Positions 6,315 to 13,566 of a DNA stretch of 16,008 nt are shown here, one piece after another. The translations under genes were made by a program, and so were the position numbers. The DNA is from an uncultured bacterium (lineage in GTDB: Bacteria; Chloroflexota; Anaerolineae; JACIWP01). Each line of letters opens with the position of its first letter. Position 1 is the stretch's first letter. The notes below the pieces were generated by a model. That model was not told the origin of the DNA. It did not search any database and saw only the letters and a list, made by a program, of their open reading frames with translations. The DNA lies in assembly GCA_903872005.1 (NCBI GenBank), contig CAIQJD010000568.1:1-16008 (forward strand), written 5' to 3'.

Positions 6315-6767
6315 ATGACTCAGCCTAAAACCAAGACACCCCAACGGTTCAAGCACGCGGAGTATCCGGAAAAGGATACGATCCCGTTCTTCCCCAACTA
6401 CATCATCTTGGAAGTCATCGTCAGCTACGTGATGTTGGCCGTACTGATCATCCTGGCGACGGTCCTTCCCGCCGGCCTGGAAGAGAAAGCCAATGCGTTT
6501 CTAACCCCGCAGCACATCAAGCCCGACTGGTACTTCTTGTGGATCTACCAATTCATCAAGATACCGCCCATGCTCCTCGGCGCCAACGCGGTCGCCGGCC
6601 TCGTCGGCCTGGCCATCCCGGCTGTGGGCATCGTGCTGCTGATCATCCTTCCCTTCCTCGACCGCAAAGAGGAACGAAGGCCGAAACGACGTAAGCTGGC
6701 AATGGCAATCACCGGCCTCATCTTGGCGATTCTGGTCGCCTTGTCCATCTGGGGCCTAAAGAGCTAG
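6315..6767 (+). CDS. Subunit IV-like (C-terminal half of cytochrome b) of the bc complex
   Basis: The 150-residue membrane protein corresponds to PetD or the C-terminal half of cytochrome b and completes the Qo site. Three membrane segments are visible (about 25-45, 82-104, 125-145). The Qo motif reads KPDWYFLW, that is PDWY in place of PEWY. The Glu-to-Asp change is associated in the literature with low-potential (menaquinone) complexes. I chose the ATG at 6315 because GAGGAGG (6297-6303) lies upstream of it; the in-frame GTG at 6291 has no ribosome site and would itself overlap that sequence. It follows the cytochrome b6 gene by 42 bases and precedes the multihaem gene by 19. Confidence 0.92.
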   Translation: MTQPKTKTPQRFKHAEYPEKDTIPFFPNYIILEVIVSYVMLAVLIILATVLPAGLEEKANAFLTPQHIKPDWYFLWIYQFIKIPPMLLGANAVAGLVGLAIPAVGIVLLIILPFLDRKEERRPKRRKLAMAITGLILAILVALSIWGLKS

Positions 6768-6786
6768 GAGAGGTAAGGAGAAGGCC

Positions 6787-8472
6787 ATGCGTATCCCTCG
6801 GGTATTCCTGGCGCTAACCGTATTCGCCGCGCTATTGCTGGCGCTGGCGGCTACTGCGTATGCGTCCACCGCCCTGCAAATTCCGTCTATCCCCCATGCT
6901 ACCGCTGGTCGTGACGACTGTCTCTCTTGCCATGGAACCGGCAAGGTCAAGCCGGCGCCGGCCAATCATGCCGGCCGCGATAATGGCGTCTGCAAGGGCT
7001 GTCACCAGCCCAGCGCGAACGCCGGCGGGGACGTGCCCAACATCCCCCACGATACGAAGGGACGCGAGGATTGTTTGGTCTGCCACGACGCCGGCAAAGT
7101 GAAGCCATTCCCGAAAGACCACGCCGGGCGGACCAAAGAGACCTGCCTCACTTGCCACCAGGCCCGCAGCAGCGGCAGCGCGGCAGCCACGCCGGCTGTG
7201 ACAAGCGGGCCGACCGCTTCACCCAAGACGGTGCCGACTCCCATTCATGAGCCGGTCCTGTTCGAGCAGAACACCTGCATCGCCTGTCACGAAAAGATGG
7301 GCGGCAACTACGCGGCCATCACCAAGGACTGGAATGCCAGCGCACATGCCGCGCAAGGCGTAGGCTGCGTGAGCTGTCACGGCGGCGACCCCACCAAGGC
7401 CGACGCCAAAGCGGCGATGTCGCCGGCGGCGGGCTTCCTGGGACGCGTCACGAAAGAGCGCATCCCGGCCCTGTGCGGCTCTTGCCACACGCGCGTCGAC
7501 CTGATGCGCCCCTTCGGCATCACCACCGACCAGTTGGATCAATACTGGGAAAGCAAGCACGGTGAGGGTCTCTTGGCCGGCGACAAGAATGTCGCGACCT
7601 GTTTCGATTGCCACGACGGACACCGCGTGCTCAAGGTCTCTGATCCCGGCTCCTCGGTCTATCCGACGAACCAGCCGGCCATGTGCGCCGCCTGTCATGC
7701 CAACGCCAGCCGCATGGCCTCGTACAAGATACCCACGAACCAATACGACCTCTATCGTGGGAGCATCCACGGGACCAGACTGCTGAAGGAACAAAACCTG
7801 CGCGCCCCAACATGCTCGACGTGTCACGGCAAGCACGGAGCCGCGCCGCCGGGGGCTAAAGATGTCGCCAACGTCTGCGGGCAGTGTCACAGCGCCACAG
7901 AAAAGTACTACCTCCAGGGAGCGCATCGCACCGGCGCGACCGGCGGACAGTCGCCCCGCTGCATCACCTGCCACGGCTGGCACGACATCGCGCTTTCGAC
8001 GCGCGAACTGTACACCGGCGCCGGCCCACGCCAATGCGGCTCATGCCACGCGGCCGGCAGCGCCGCCGCCCAGAAGGTAAGTGACATCTCCACGTCGCTG
8101 CTGGCGGCCGACGACGCGTATGCCGCGGCGGAAGCCGACATCAAGAAAGCCGCCGATCTACGGCTCATCGTCACCGATCTGGAAGAGCAACTCCAAAAAG
8201 GACTCACCCCGCTGATCGAATCGCGCGCGTTGCAGCACACAGTCAACGTTGCCGACATCCAGGCCAAAGCGAAAGAGTCCCTGGACATCAGTACACAGGT
8301 GAAGACGTCTACGGCCGAAGAAGTCCGCCAGATTGACACTCGGCGCATCGGCATGGCTGTGGCGCTGGGCTTCATTCTGATAACCATTGTGGCCCTGGTG
8401 CTCATCAAGCGCACCCTGGATGCAGACCTGGAGGCCCAACGCGCCCACAAGAAGGGCCGAGCGGCCGGCTAG
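6787..8472 (+). CDS. Membrane-anchored 13-haem cytochrome c of the respiratory operon
   Basis: The 561-residue protein contains 13 CxxCH motifs, starting at residues 45, 69, 96, 120, 164, 194, 230, 272, 300, 343, 364, 392 and 417. An N-terminal signal or anchor (about 5-27) exports it. The haem-rich region ends near residue 421 and is followed by a helical, haem-free stretch (about 425-515) and a C-terminal membrane segment (about 521-541) with a short basic tail. The haem domain therefore faces outward and is tethered to the membrane. Residues 32-74 and 83-125 are a tandem duplication of a two-haem module. Haems 5-13 resemble the NapC/NrfH- and nitrite-reductase-like multihaem cytochromes in motif style, but no catalytic haem such as CxxCK is present, so electron transfer is more likely than catalysis. 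It lies 19 bases after subunit IV with its own TAAGGAGAAGG site and is the probable electron acceptor of the bc complex. Confidence 0.93.
   Translation: MRIPRVFLALTVFAALLLALAATAYASTALQIPSIPHATAGRDDCLSCHGTGKVKPAPANHAGRDNGVCKGCHQPSANAGGDVPNIPHDTKGREDCLVCHDAGKVKPFPKDHAGRTKETCLTCHQARSSGSAAATPAVTSGPTASPKTVPTPIHEPVLFEQNTCIACHEKMGGNYAAITKDWNASAHAAQGVGCVSCHGGDPTKADAKAAMSPAAGFLGRVTKERIPALCGSCHTRVDLMRPFGITTDQLDQYWESKHGEGLLAGDKNVATCFDCHDGHRVLKVSDPGSSVYPTNQPAMCAACHANASRMASYKIPTNQYDLYRGSIHGTRLLKEQNLRAPTCSTCHGKHGAAPPGAKDVANVCGQCHSATEKYYLQGAHRTGATGGQSPRCITCHGWHDIALSTRELYTGAGPRQCGSCHAAGSAAAQKVSDISTSLLAADDAYAAAEADIKKAADLRLIVTDLEEQLQKGLTPLIESRALQHTVNVADIQAKAKESLDISTQVKTSTAEEVRQIDTRRIGMAVALGFILITIVALVLIKRTLDADLEAQRAHKKGRAAG
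6880..7161 (+). repeat. Tandem duplication of a di-haem module (protein-level)
   Basis: Residues 32-74 and 83-125 of the cytochrome align without gaps at an offset of 51 residues: IPxIPHxTxGRxDCLxCH, GKVKPxPxxHAGR and CxxCHQ occur in both. At DNA level the copies have diverged, so the duplication is not recent. Confidence 0.85.
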
Positions 8473-8507
8473 TCCATGGCGCGACGCTGATGCCATAGTC
8501 TCGCCTC

Positions 8508-8534
8508 ATTTGGAGAAGTCCCATTTCTCCAAAT
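8508..8534 (+). terminator. Hairpin after the multihaem cytochrome gene
   Basis: ATTTGGAGAA and TTCTCCAAAT form a perfect 10-bp stem with a 7-base loop, 35 bases after the stop. No clear T run follows, so intrinsic termination is possible but not secure. Confidence 0.45.
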
Positions 8535-8550
8535 AGAACGACGACGATGC

Positions 8551-8586
8551 GAGGCCCGAAAGACGTGTGAGCGTCTCTCGGGCCTC
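8551..8586 (+). terminator. Second, GC-rich hairpin after the respiratory operon
   Basis: GAGGCCCGA pairs with TCGGGCCTC and AGACG with CGTCT, with one A-C mismatch between them and a 6-base loop. The shape is terminator-like, but GTCTCGCT follows rather than a T run. With the hairpin at 8508 it may form a tandem stop for the respiratory operon. Confidence 0.5.
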
Positions 8587-8632
8587 GTCTCGCTCAGGCC
8601 GAATGACGCGCGCCGGCCGGCCAAACGGGCTA

Positions 8633-8661
8633 TTGCGCGCGCAGCCCCTTTTGACTATAAT
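8633..8661 (+). promoter_or_regulatory. Promoter of the signalling operon
   Basis: A consensus -10 TATAAT (8656-8661) is preceded after 17 bases by TTGCGC (8633-8638), a partial -35. The predicted start is near 8668, giving a leader of about 40 bases before the TTG start codon at 8709. Confidence 0.75.
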
Positions 8662-8690
8662 ACCCGTGCATCTCGACCCCCCTCACGGGT
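8662..8690 (+). promoter_or_regulatory. Inverted repeat at the transcription start (candidate operator or leader hairpin)
   Basis: ACCCGTG (8662-8668) and CACGGGT (8684-8690) are perfect inverted copies separated by 15 bases. The left arm directly follows the -10 box and covers the likely start site. Arm centres are 22 bases apart, about two helical turns, which would suit a dimeric repressor. Confidence 0.45.
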
Positions 8691-8708
8691 CGGCGCAGAG
8701 GCAGTGCA

Positions 8709-10622
8709 TTGGACGACACGCGAGAAGTCCGCGAGCGAGTAAGTGAACAGTACCGGCGGCCGGGCAAACGCACGCCGGCGTTGTTGCTCGGGCATGTGTT
8801 GCGCGAGCGCTACGAAATACTCAGCGTCCTCGGCGCCGGCGGCATGAGCGTCGTCTACGAAGCGCGTGACAAAGCATTCCCCAACGCCGTGCGAAAATGC
8901 GCCATCAAAGAAATCCATGTCACGCCCGGCAATACCGACCAGGAAGACCGCCAGCGCTCCGGCTTCGAGCGCGAAGTGGACATCCTCGCCGGCCTCAGCC
9001 ATCCGGCCATCCCCAAGATCTATGATTACTTCAATGAAGGCACGTACTGTTATCTCGTCCTGGAATTGATCCGCGGCCAGAACCTTGAAACCTTCCTCAT
9101 CCAGAGCGCCGAACCGTTGCCAGAACGCACCGTCCTCCGCTGGGCCATTGAGATCTGCGACGTGCTGCACTACCTGCATACCTATCAGCCGGCGCCGGTC
9201 ATCTTCCGCGACATGAAGCCGTCCAATATCATGTTGAACGAACACGGGCATGTCGTGCTGATTGACTTTGGCATTGCCAAAATATTCCGCGGCGAACAAC
9301 GCGGCACCATGATTGGCACCGAAGGCTATTCGCCCCCAGAGCAATATCGCGGCGAGGCATCACCGCAAGGCGACATCTACGCCCTGGGCGCAACCATGCA
9401 TCACCTCCTGACCGGCTGCGATCCCACCAAAGAGCCGCCATTCTCCTTCCACGAACGGCCGGCGCGTCACTACAACCCCACTGCGTCCACGGAAATGGAA
9501 ACGGTCTTGGGACGCGCCTTGTCGTATAAGGCCGAAGAGCGTTATCCCAGTATTGTGGAATTCCGTCAAGCCCTGGAGGCCGTCCAAAATCGGACGGTCA
9601 GCAAGGCGGCCGAATCCACGCCGGCCACCGTTCGCATCGGGCCGGCCCGGCTCGACGAAGAGATCATCGAACCGCTCTGGACCTTTCGCTGCGAAGACGA
9701 AATCCGTTCCTCGCCGCGTGTGCATATTGGCGTCCTGCTCGTCGGCTGCTACGACAACAACCTCTACGCGCTGGACGCCAAGGACGGCCATTTCCTCTGG
9801 AAATACCCGACCGAAGGCGGCATCGCCGCCACGCCGGCCGCCTGGCAAGACCTGGTATTGATCGGCTCCGAGGACTTCGTGATGCATGCAGTCCTCTTGC
9901 GTTCGGGACGCTCCCAATGGAAACACCCCACCAAGGGGCGCATCCGCTCCTCCGTCCGCATTGCCTATGACCACGCCTTCTTCGGCTCGGATGACCAATG
10001 CGTGTACGCGCTGCAAGCGCGCACCGGCAAAGACGTCTGGGTCACGCCCATCGAAGGCGCCATTCGCTCCACGCCAATCGTCGCCGACGAATCGCTCTAT
10101 GTTGGTTGCGAGGATGGACACACCTATGCGCTGCACCTGCAACGCGGCGCCATCTTGTGGCGCTACCATTGCGGCGGCGGCGTCACCTCTTCGCCGGCGC
10201 TCCACGAAGGCAAGGTGATCGTTGGCTCGACGGATCGCAGCGTCTATGCCCTGGACATCAATTCGGGCATGCCCATCTGGCGCTTCCGTACCACGCAGGC
10301 AATCGTCTCATCGCCGGCCTTGAACAAGGACATCCTTTACATTGGATCAGCCGATGGCGCGCTCTACGCGTTGGACGCCGGCGCCGGCCGGCTGCGCTGG
10401 AAATTCGAAACCGAAGGCCAGGTGAACTCCTCGCCCACCGTTGGTCAAGACGTCATCTATGTCGGCTCCGGCGACGGCTGCCTCTACGCGATTGACGCGC
10501 GTACCGGCAAATCGCGCTGGAAATTCAAGACCAAAGGCCCCATCGTGTCATCTCCCATCCTCAACAATGGCGTCGTCTACGTCGGTTCCTTTGATGGAAA
10601 CTTGTACGCCTTGCCCGCATAG
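8709..10622 (+). CDS. Cytoplasmic Ser/Thr protein kinase with C-terminal eight-repeat PQQ-like propeller
   Basis: The 637-residue protein has an N-terminal eukaryotic-like kinase domain (about 34-292). Visible elements are the glycine loop GAGGMSVVY (42-50), the ATP lysine K67, the helix-C Glu89, the catalytic loop FRDMKPSN (166-173) with D168 and N173, DFG (186-188) and PPE (209-211). HRD is FRD here, which is unusual but does not remove a catalytic residue. After a short linker come eight repeats of a PQQ/quinoprotein-type beta-propeller (324-637), each with an SSP...VGS.D...YALD...G...W pattern. No signal peptide or membrane helix is seen, so the propeller is cytoplasmic and may sense a ligand or dock substrates. 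The start is TTG at 8709, 7 bases after GAGG. It is the first gene of a five-gene operon with PP2C, J-vWA and FHA proteins, pointing to a phosphothreonine signalling circuit. Confidence 0.93.
   Translation: MDDTREVRERVSEQYRRPGKRTPALLLGHVLRERYEILSVLGAGGMSVVYEARDKAFPNAVRKCAIKEIHVTPGNTDQEDRQRSGFEREVDILAGLSHPAIPKIYDYFNEGTYCYLVLELIRGQNLETFLIQSAEPLPERTVLRWAIEICDVLHYLHTYQPAPVIFRDMKPSNIMLNEHGHVVLIDFGIAKIFRGEQRGTMIGTEGYSPPEQYRGEASPQGDIYALGATMHHLLTGCDPTKEPPFSFHERPARHYNPTASTEMETVLGRALSYKAEERYPSIVEFRQALEAVQNRTVSKAAESTPATVRIGPARLDEEIIEPLWTFRCEDEIRSSPRVHIGVLLVGCYDNNLYALDAKDGHFLWKYPTEGGIAATPAAWQDLVLIGSEDFVMHAVLLRSGRSQWKHPTKGRIRSSVRIAYDHAFFGSDDQCVYALQARTGKDVWVTPIEGAIRSTPIVADESLYVGCEDGHTYALHLQRGAILWRYHCGGGVTSSPALHEGKVIVGSTDRSVYALDINSGMPIWRFRTTQAIVSSPALNKDILYIGSADGALYALDAGAGRLRWKFETEGQVNSSPTVGQDVIYVGSGDGCLYAIDARTGKSRWKFKTKGPIVSSPILNNGVVYVGSFDGNLYALPA
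9678..10619 (+). repeat. Eight in-frame 40-codon propeller repeats
   Basis: Tryptophan-led repeats begin at residues 324, 364, 404, 444, 484, 524, 564 and 604 of the kinase. The first seven are exactly 40 residues with no insertion or deletion; the last is 34 and ends the protein at ALPA. Repeats 5-8 are closest to consensus, while 2 and 3 have lost parts of the SSP or ALD motifs. Confidence 0.9.
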
Positions 10623-10646
10623 CGCCATTCACCCAGGAGCGCCCAG

Positions 10647-11561
10647 ATGATGACAGGACAAGACCCGATCGCGATGCCAGGCCAAGCGCTGCCAGCGCAT
10701 GCGCCTTCGCCGATGCTCACATCCTTCGCCGCCATCACAGATCGCGGCCGCGCCCGTCAGCGCAATGAGGACAGCCTCTTCGTCCTGGCCCAAGAGCGTC
10801 TGACCGCGCTGGGCCATCTCTCGCTGGGACTCTTCATCATCTCTGATGGCATGGGCGGACAAGCCGGCGGCGACCGCGCCAGCGCCAGCGCCATCCAGGC
10901 CAGCAGCGAATACTTGTTGCGCGAAGTCGTCCTCCCGCTCACTGCCGCCACAGAACATGCCTGGCCGAGCATGCCGATCCAGGAAGCTCTGGAGCGCGCC
11001 TTTGTGGCGGCCAACGAGCAGGTCCGGCGCGACGTCGCCGGCGGCGGCGCGACCATGACCGCCGCGCTGATCATCGGCCAACGCGTCTATATCGGCCATG
11101 TGGGCGACTGCCGGCTCTACCTGCTGCGCGCCGGCGCACTGAAATCCCTGACCCGGGACCACACCGTGCTGGATCGCCTGATGGAGTTAGGATACGTCAA
11201 CCCGGACCCCAACTACGCGCCAGAGCACGACCCGCGCCGCAACTCCTTGTGGCAGGCCATCGGTCAAGACGAAGACCCCGATGTGGAAATCGCCTCGCAC
11301 CGACTGGAGCCTGGCGATGGCTTGCTCCTGTGTTGCGATGGCCTGTGGAGCACCGTGCCGGCTCAAGCGATGGCTGACATCATCACCGGCGCGCATGCGC
11401 CCACCGCCGCCTGTCGTCAACTGGTGGACGCCGCCAACGCCGCCGGCGGGCCAGACAACATCACAGCCATCGTCATCTATCCCATCGGGACACGCGACGC
11501 CGGCGCTGACGCATCCGAGGCGCAAGCCCACACCATCCCGTCGGGGGCCATGAATCCATGA
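10647..11561 (+). CDS. PP2C-family protein Ser/Thr phosphatase
   Basis: This 304-residue cytoplasmic phosphatase should remove phosphates placed by the neighbouring kinase. The PP2C signature series is complete: TDRGRARQRNED (31-42), SDGMGGQAGGDRAS (66-79), HVGDCRLYLLR (151-161), TRDH (169-172), CDGLW (230-234) and GGPDNITAIV (267-276). The metal-binding aspartates D67, D231 and D270 are all present, so it should be an active Mg/Mn enzyme. There is no membrane segment. The ATG at 10647 is followed at once by a second ATG; AGGAGC lies about 8 bases upstream. The gene starts 24 bases after the kinase stop and overlaps the next gene by four bases (ATGA), so the three are surely co-transcribed. 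The C-terminal tail after residue 281 is low-complexity and Ala-rich. Confidence 0.94.
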   Translation: MMTGQDPIAMPGQALPAHAPSPMLTSFAAITDRGRARQRNEDSLFVLAQERLTALGHLSLGLFIISDGMGGQAGGDRASASAIQASSEYLLREVVLPLTAATEHAWPSMPIQEALERAFVAANEQVRRDVAGGGATMTAALIIGQRVYIGHVGDCRLYLLRAGALKSLTRDHTVLDRLMELGYVNPDPNYAPEHDPRRNSLWQAIGQDEDPDVEIASHRLEPGDGLLLCCDGLWSTVPAQAMADIITGAHAPTAACRQLVDAANAAGGPDNITAIVIYPIGTRDAGADASEAQAHTIPSGAMNP

Positions 11562-13051
11562 CTCATGCGGACGCCCACGAAAAGCAGGACGCGGAACAGG
11601 ATTTCTACCAGGTGCTGGGAATTCCGGCCGGCGCGACGCCCGACCAAATCCGCATGGCCTATCGCGACCTGGCCCGCCAATACCATCCAGACGCCGGCCT
11701 TGTCGGCAGCGCAAGCGAGGCTTTCCATCGCATCCAGGAAGCCTATGAGACGCTACGCGACCCAGAACTGCGCCAACGCTATGACGAGACCCTGGAACGA
11801 GAGGGCCGGCTGGCGCCGGCTCTCCTGAACGTGGACGTTACCCTCGGCCCCACCCAACTGGTATGCCTGGATGAGGTGCAGCTTCTGTACGCGCTGATCC
11901 GCATCGCGCCCCAGAGCGTCCAGCCGGCCGCCCGCACCCCCCTCAACCTTTGCCTGGTGCTGGACCGCAGCACATCCATGAAAGGCGAGCGACTGGTCGC
12001 CGTGAAAGAAGCGACCCTCAGCCTGGTGGATCAACTGGAGCCAGAAGACCTCTTCTCCATCATCGCTTTCTCCGACCGGGCGGATGTCCTCTTGCCGGCG
12101 CAGCAGAGGCCCGACCGCCGCGCGCTACGCGCCGTGCTGCAGGGGTTGCAAGCCGGCGGGGGAACAGAGATCTACCAGGGTCTGGCGGCCGGCCTCAACG
12201 AGATTCGGCGCGTCAATTCGGACCGGCAGATCAATCATCTGCTCCTCCTCACCGATGGGCACACCTATGGCGACGCGGATGCCTGCCTGCTGGCCGCCAG
12301 ATCGGCGGCCAACGCGAACATTGGCATTTCGGGATTGGGCATTGGCAACGACTGGAATGAGGACTTTCTCGACCTGCTCGCTTCGGCCGGCAAGGGCGCC
12401 GTCTTGTACGTCGAGCACGCCAGCAGCATCGGGGCGGCCTTCGAGCGCGAGCTGCGCGCGCTGAAAGACGCCTGGATTCCCGACCTCACCTTGCGCCTGC
12501 GCTATGACCCACGCGCCCAGCACAAGGACATCTTCTCCATCTCGCCCGAGCTGCGCCGGCTGAAACGCGAAGACGGGGAGATCGCCATCGGCCCTTTGCA
12601 GCGCACCGACGCCCGGCTCTTGTTGCTGGAGCTGCTCGTCAGCCCACAATCCGAGGGGCCGCATCGCCTGCTGCAAATTGAAGCGCGCGGCCGGGCGCCA
12701 ACCCTTGGCGCATCTGCGACGCGTCAACACAGCCTGTGGGTCGAATTCTTGCCGGCCGGCCAAACGCGTCCGCTCATGCCGGCAGCAGTTACCGAAGCGG
12801 CGCGCCACGTCACCCTGCTACGCATGCAAGAACGAGCGCAACAGGAGGCCCAACAAGGACTGATCGAGCCGGCGACGCAGCGCATGACCCAGCTCGCGAA
12901 GGCGTTACAGCGTGAAGGCGCGGGAACCCTGGCGCGTACGATCCAGGAAGAGATCAGACAGTTGAGCGCGACCGGCGCCTTCTCGGACGGCGGCTCCAAG
13001 CGGCTACGCTACGGGACGCGCTCCCTCGTCCTGCCTTCGGGGATGGAATAA
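11558..13051 (+). CDS. J-domain/von Willebrand factor A fusion protein
   Basis: The 497-residue protein starts with a DnaJ-type J domain (about 14-80) holding an intact HPD motif (43-45) and a helix IV-like RQRYDETLE, so it should stimulate an Hsp70 ATPase. A vWA domain follows (about 128-310) with a full MIDAS metal site: DRSTS (136-140), T203 in GGGTEIYQG and D233 in LLTDGH. Residues about 310-420 look like a beta-rich accessory domain, as in many bacterial vWA proteins, and the end (about 425-480) is helical. There is no signal peptide, membrane segment or DnaJ zinc domain. The start overlaps the PP2C stop (ATGA) and the stop overlaps the FHA gene ATG (TAATG). The protein may bring a chaperone to a vWA-bound partner under kinase control; this is inferred only from context. 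Confidence 0.9.
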   Translation: MTHADAHEKQDAEQDFYQVLGIPAGATPDQIRMAYRDLARQYHPDAGLVGSASEAFHRIQEAYETLRDPELRQRYDETLEREGRLAPALLNVDVTLGPTQLVCLDEVQLLYALIRIAPQSVQPAARTPLNLCLVLDRSTSMKGERLVAVKEATLSLVDQLEPEDLFSIIAFSDRADVLLPAQQRPDRRALRAVLQGLQAGGGTEIYQGLAAGLNEIRRVNSDRQINHLLLLTDGHTYGDADACLLAARSAANANIGISGLGIGNDWNEDFLDLLASAGKGAVLYVEHASSIGAAFERELRALKDAWIPDLTLRLRYDPRAQHKDIFSISPELRRLKREDGEIAIGPLQRTDARLLLLELLVSPQSEGPHRLLQIEARGRAPTLGASATRQHSLWVEFLPAGQTRPLMPAAVTEAARHVTLLRMQERAQQEAQQGLIEPATQRMTQLAKALQREGAGTLARTIQEEIRQLSATGAFSDGGSKRLRYGTRSLVLPSGME

Positions 13052-13563
13052 TGCGCCAGTGTCCTCATTGCCGCGCCCCCTATCCCCTGAACACGGTCTT
13101 CTGCGAATCGTGCGGCGCGCCCTTGCGCGCGCTGGGAGAAGAAGAACGCGGCTCGCCATCTCCCGCTAAGCCCGGCTCCGGCCCTCTCCAGGCCATCATC
13201 CTTGAGATAGCTACCAGCGGGCGCGCCATTGAACTCCGCCTGGAAAGCGATGGGCTGGTTCTGGGACGCGTGCCCCCCAGCAACGCCCCGGAGCCGGCGC
13301 TGGACCTGACCGAGGACGGCGGCGTAGAAGCCGGCGTCTCGCGCCGGCACGCGCGCCTGAGCCTGAAAGGCGATCAAGTGCTCCTGGAAGACCTGGACAG
13401 CACCAACGGGACATGGATCAATGAAGCGCGCTTGCGTCCCCATCAGGCATTTCCGCTGCGCCATGGTGACGCCGTCCGCCTGGGGAGATTAGCGATGAAC
13501 GTCCGCCTGATTACACAGCGCGGGCCGGCTGCCGCTTTGAACTACAGACGCAATGAGAGGTAG
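13051..13563 (+). CDS. Zinc-ribbon plus FHA-domain phosphothreonine reader
   Basis: The 170-residue protein opens with a zinc ribbon, CPHC (4-7) and CESC (18-21), followed by a short Pro/Ser-rich linker and a C-terminal FHA domain (about 48-155). The FHA signature residues are visible: GR at the start of the phosphopeptide loop region (LGRVPP), SRRHA (109-113) and DSTNGTWINE. FHA domains bind phosphothreonine peptides, so this is the probable reader for the kinase at 8709. An obvious candidate partner is the kinase itself or the J-vWA protein, by inference. The start overlaps the stop of the preceding gene by one base and the next gene begins 3 bases after its stop, so expression is coupled. 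No membrane segment is seen. Confidence 0.92.
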   Translation: MRQCPHCRAPYPLNTVFCESCGAPLRALGEEERGSPSPAKPGSGPLQAIILEIATSGRAIELRLESDGLVLGRVPPSNAPEPALDLTEDGGVEAGVSRRHARLSLKGDQVLLEDLDSTNGTWINEARLRPHQAFPLRHGDAVRLGRLAMNVRLITQRGPAAALNYRRNER

Positions 13564-13566
13564 GCT

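Noticed and set aside
7219..8034. Minus-strand open frame of 271 codons inside the multihaem cytochrome gene
   Set aside because: It is antisense to the CxxCH-rich frame, which is certainly coding.
9360..10205. Minus-strand open frame of 281 codons opposite the propeller repeats
   Set aside because: It mirrors the repeat array and has no independent features.
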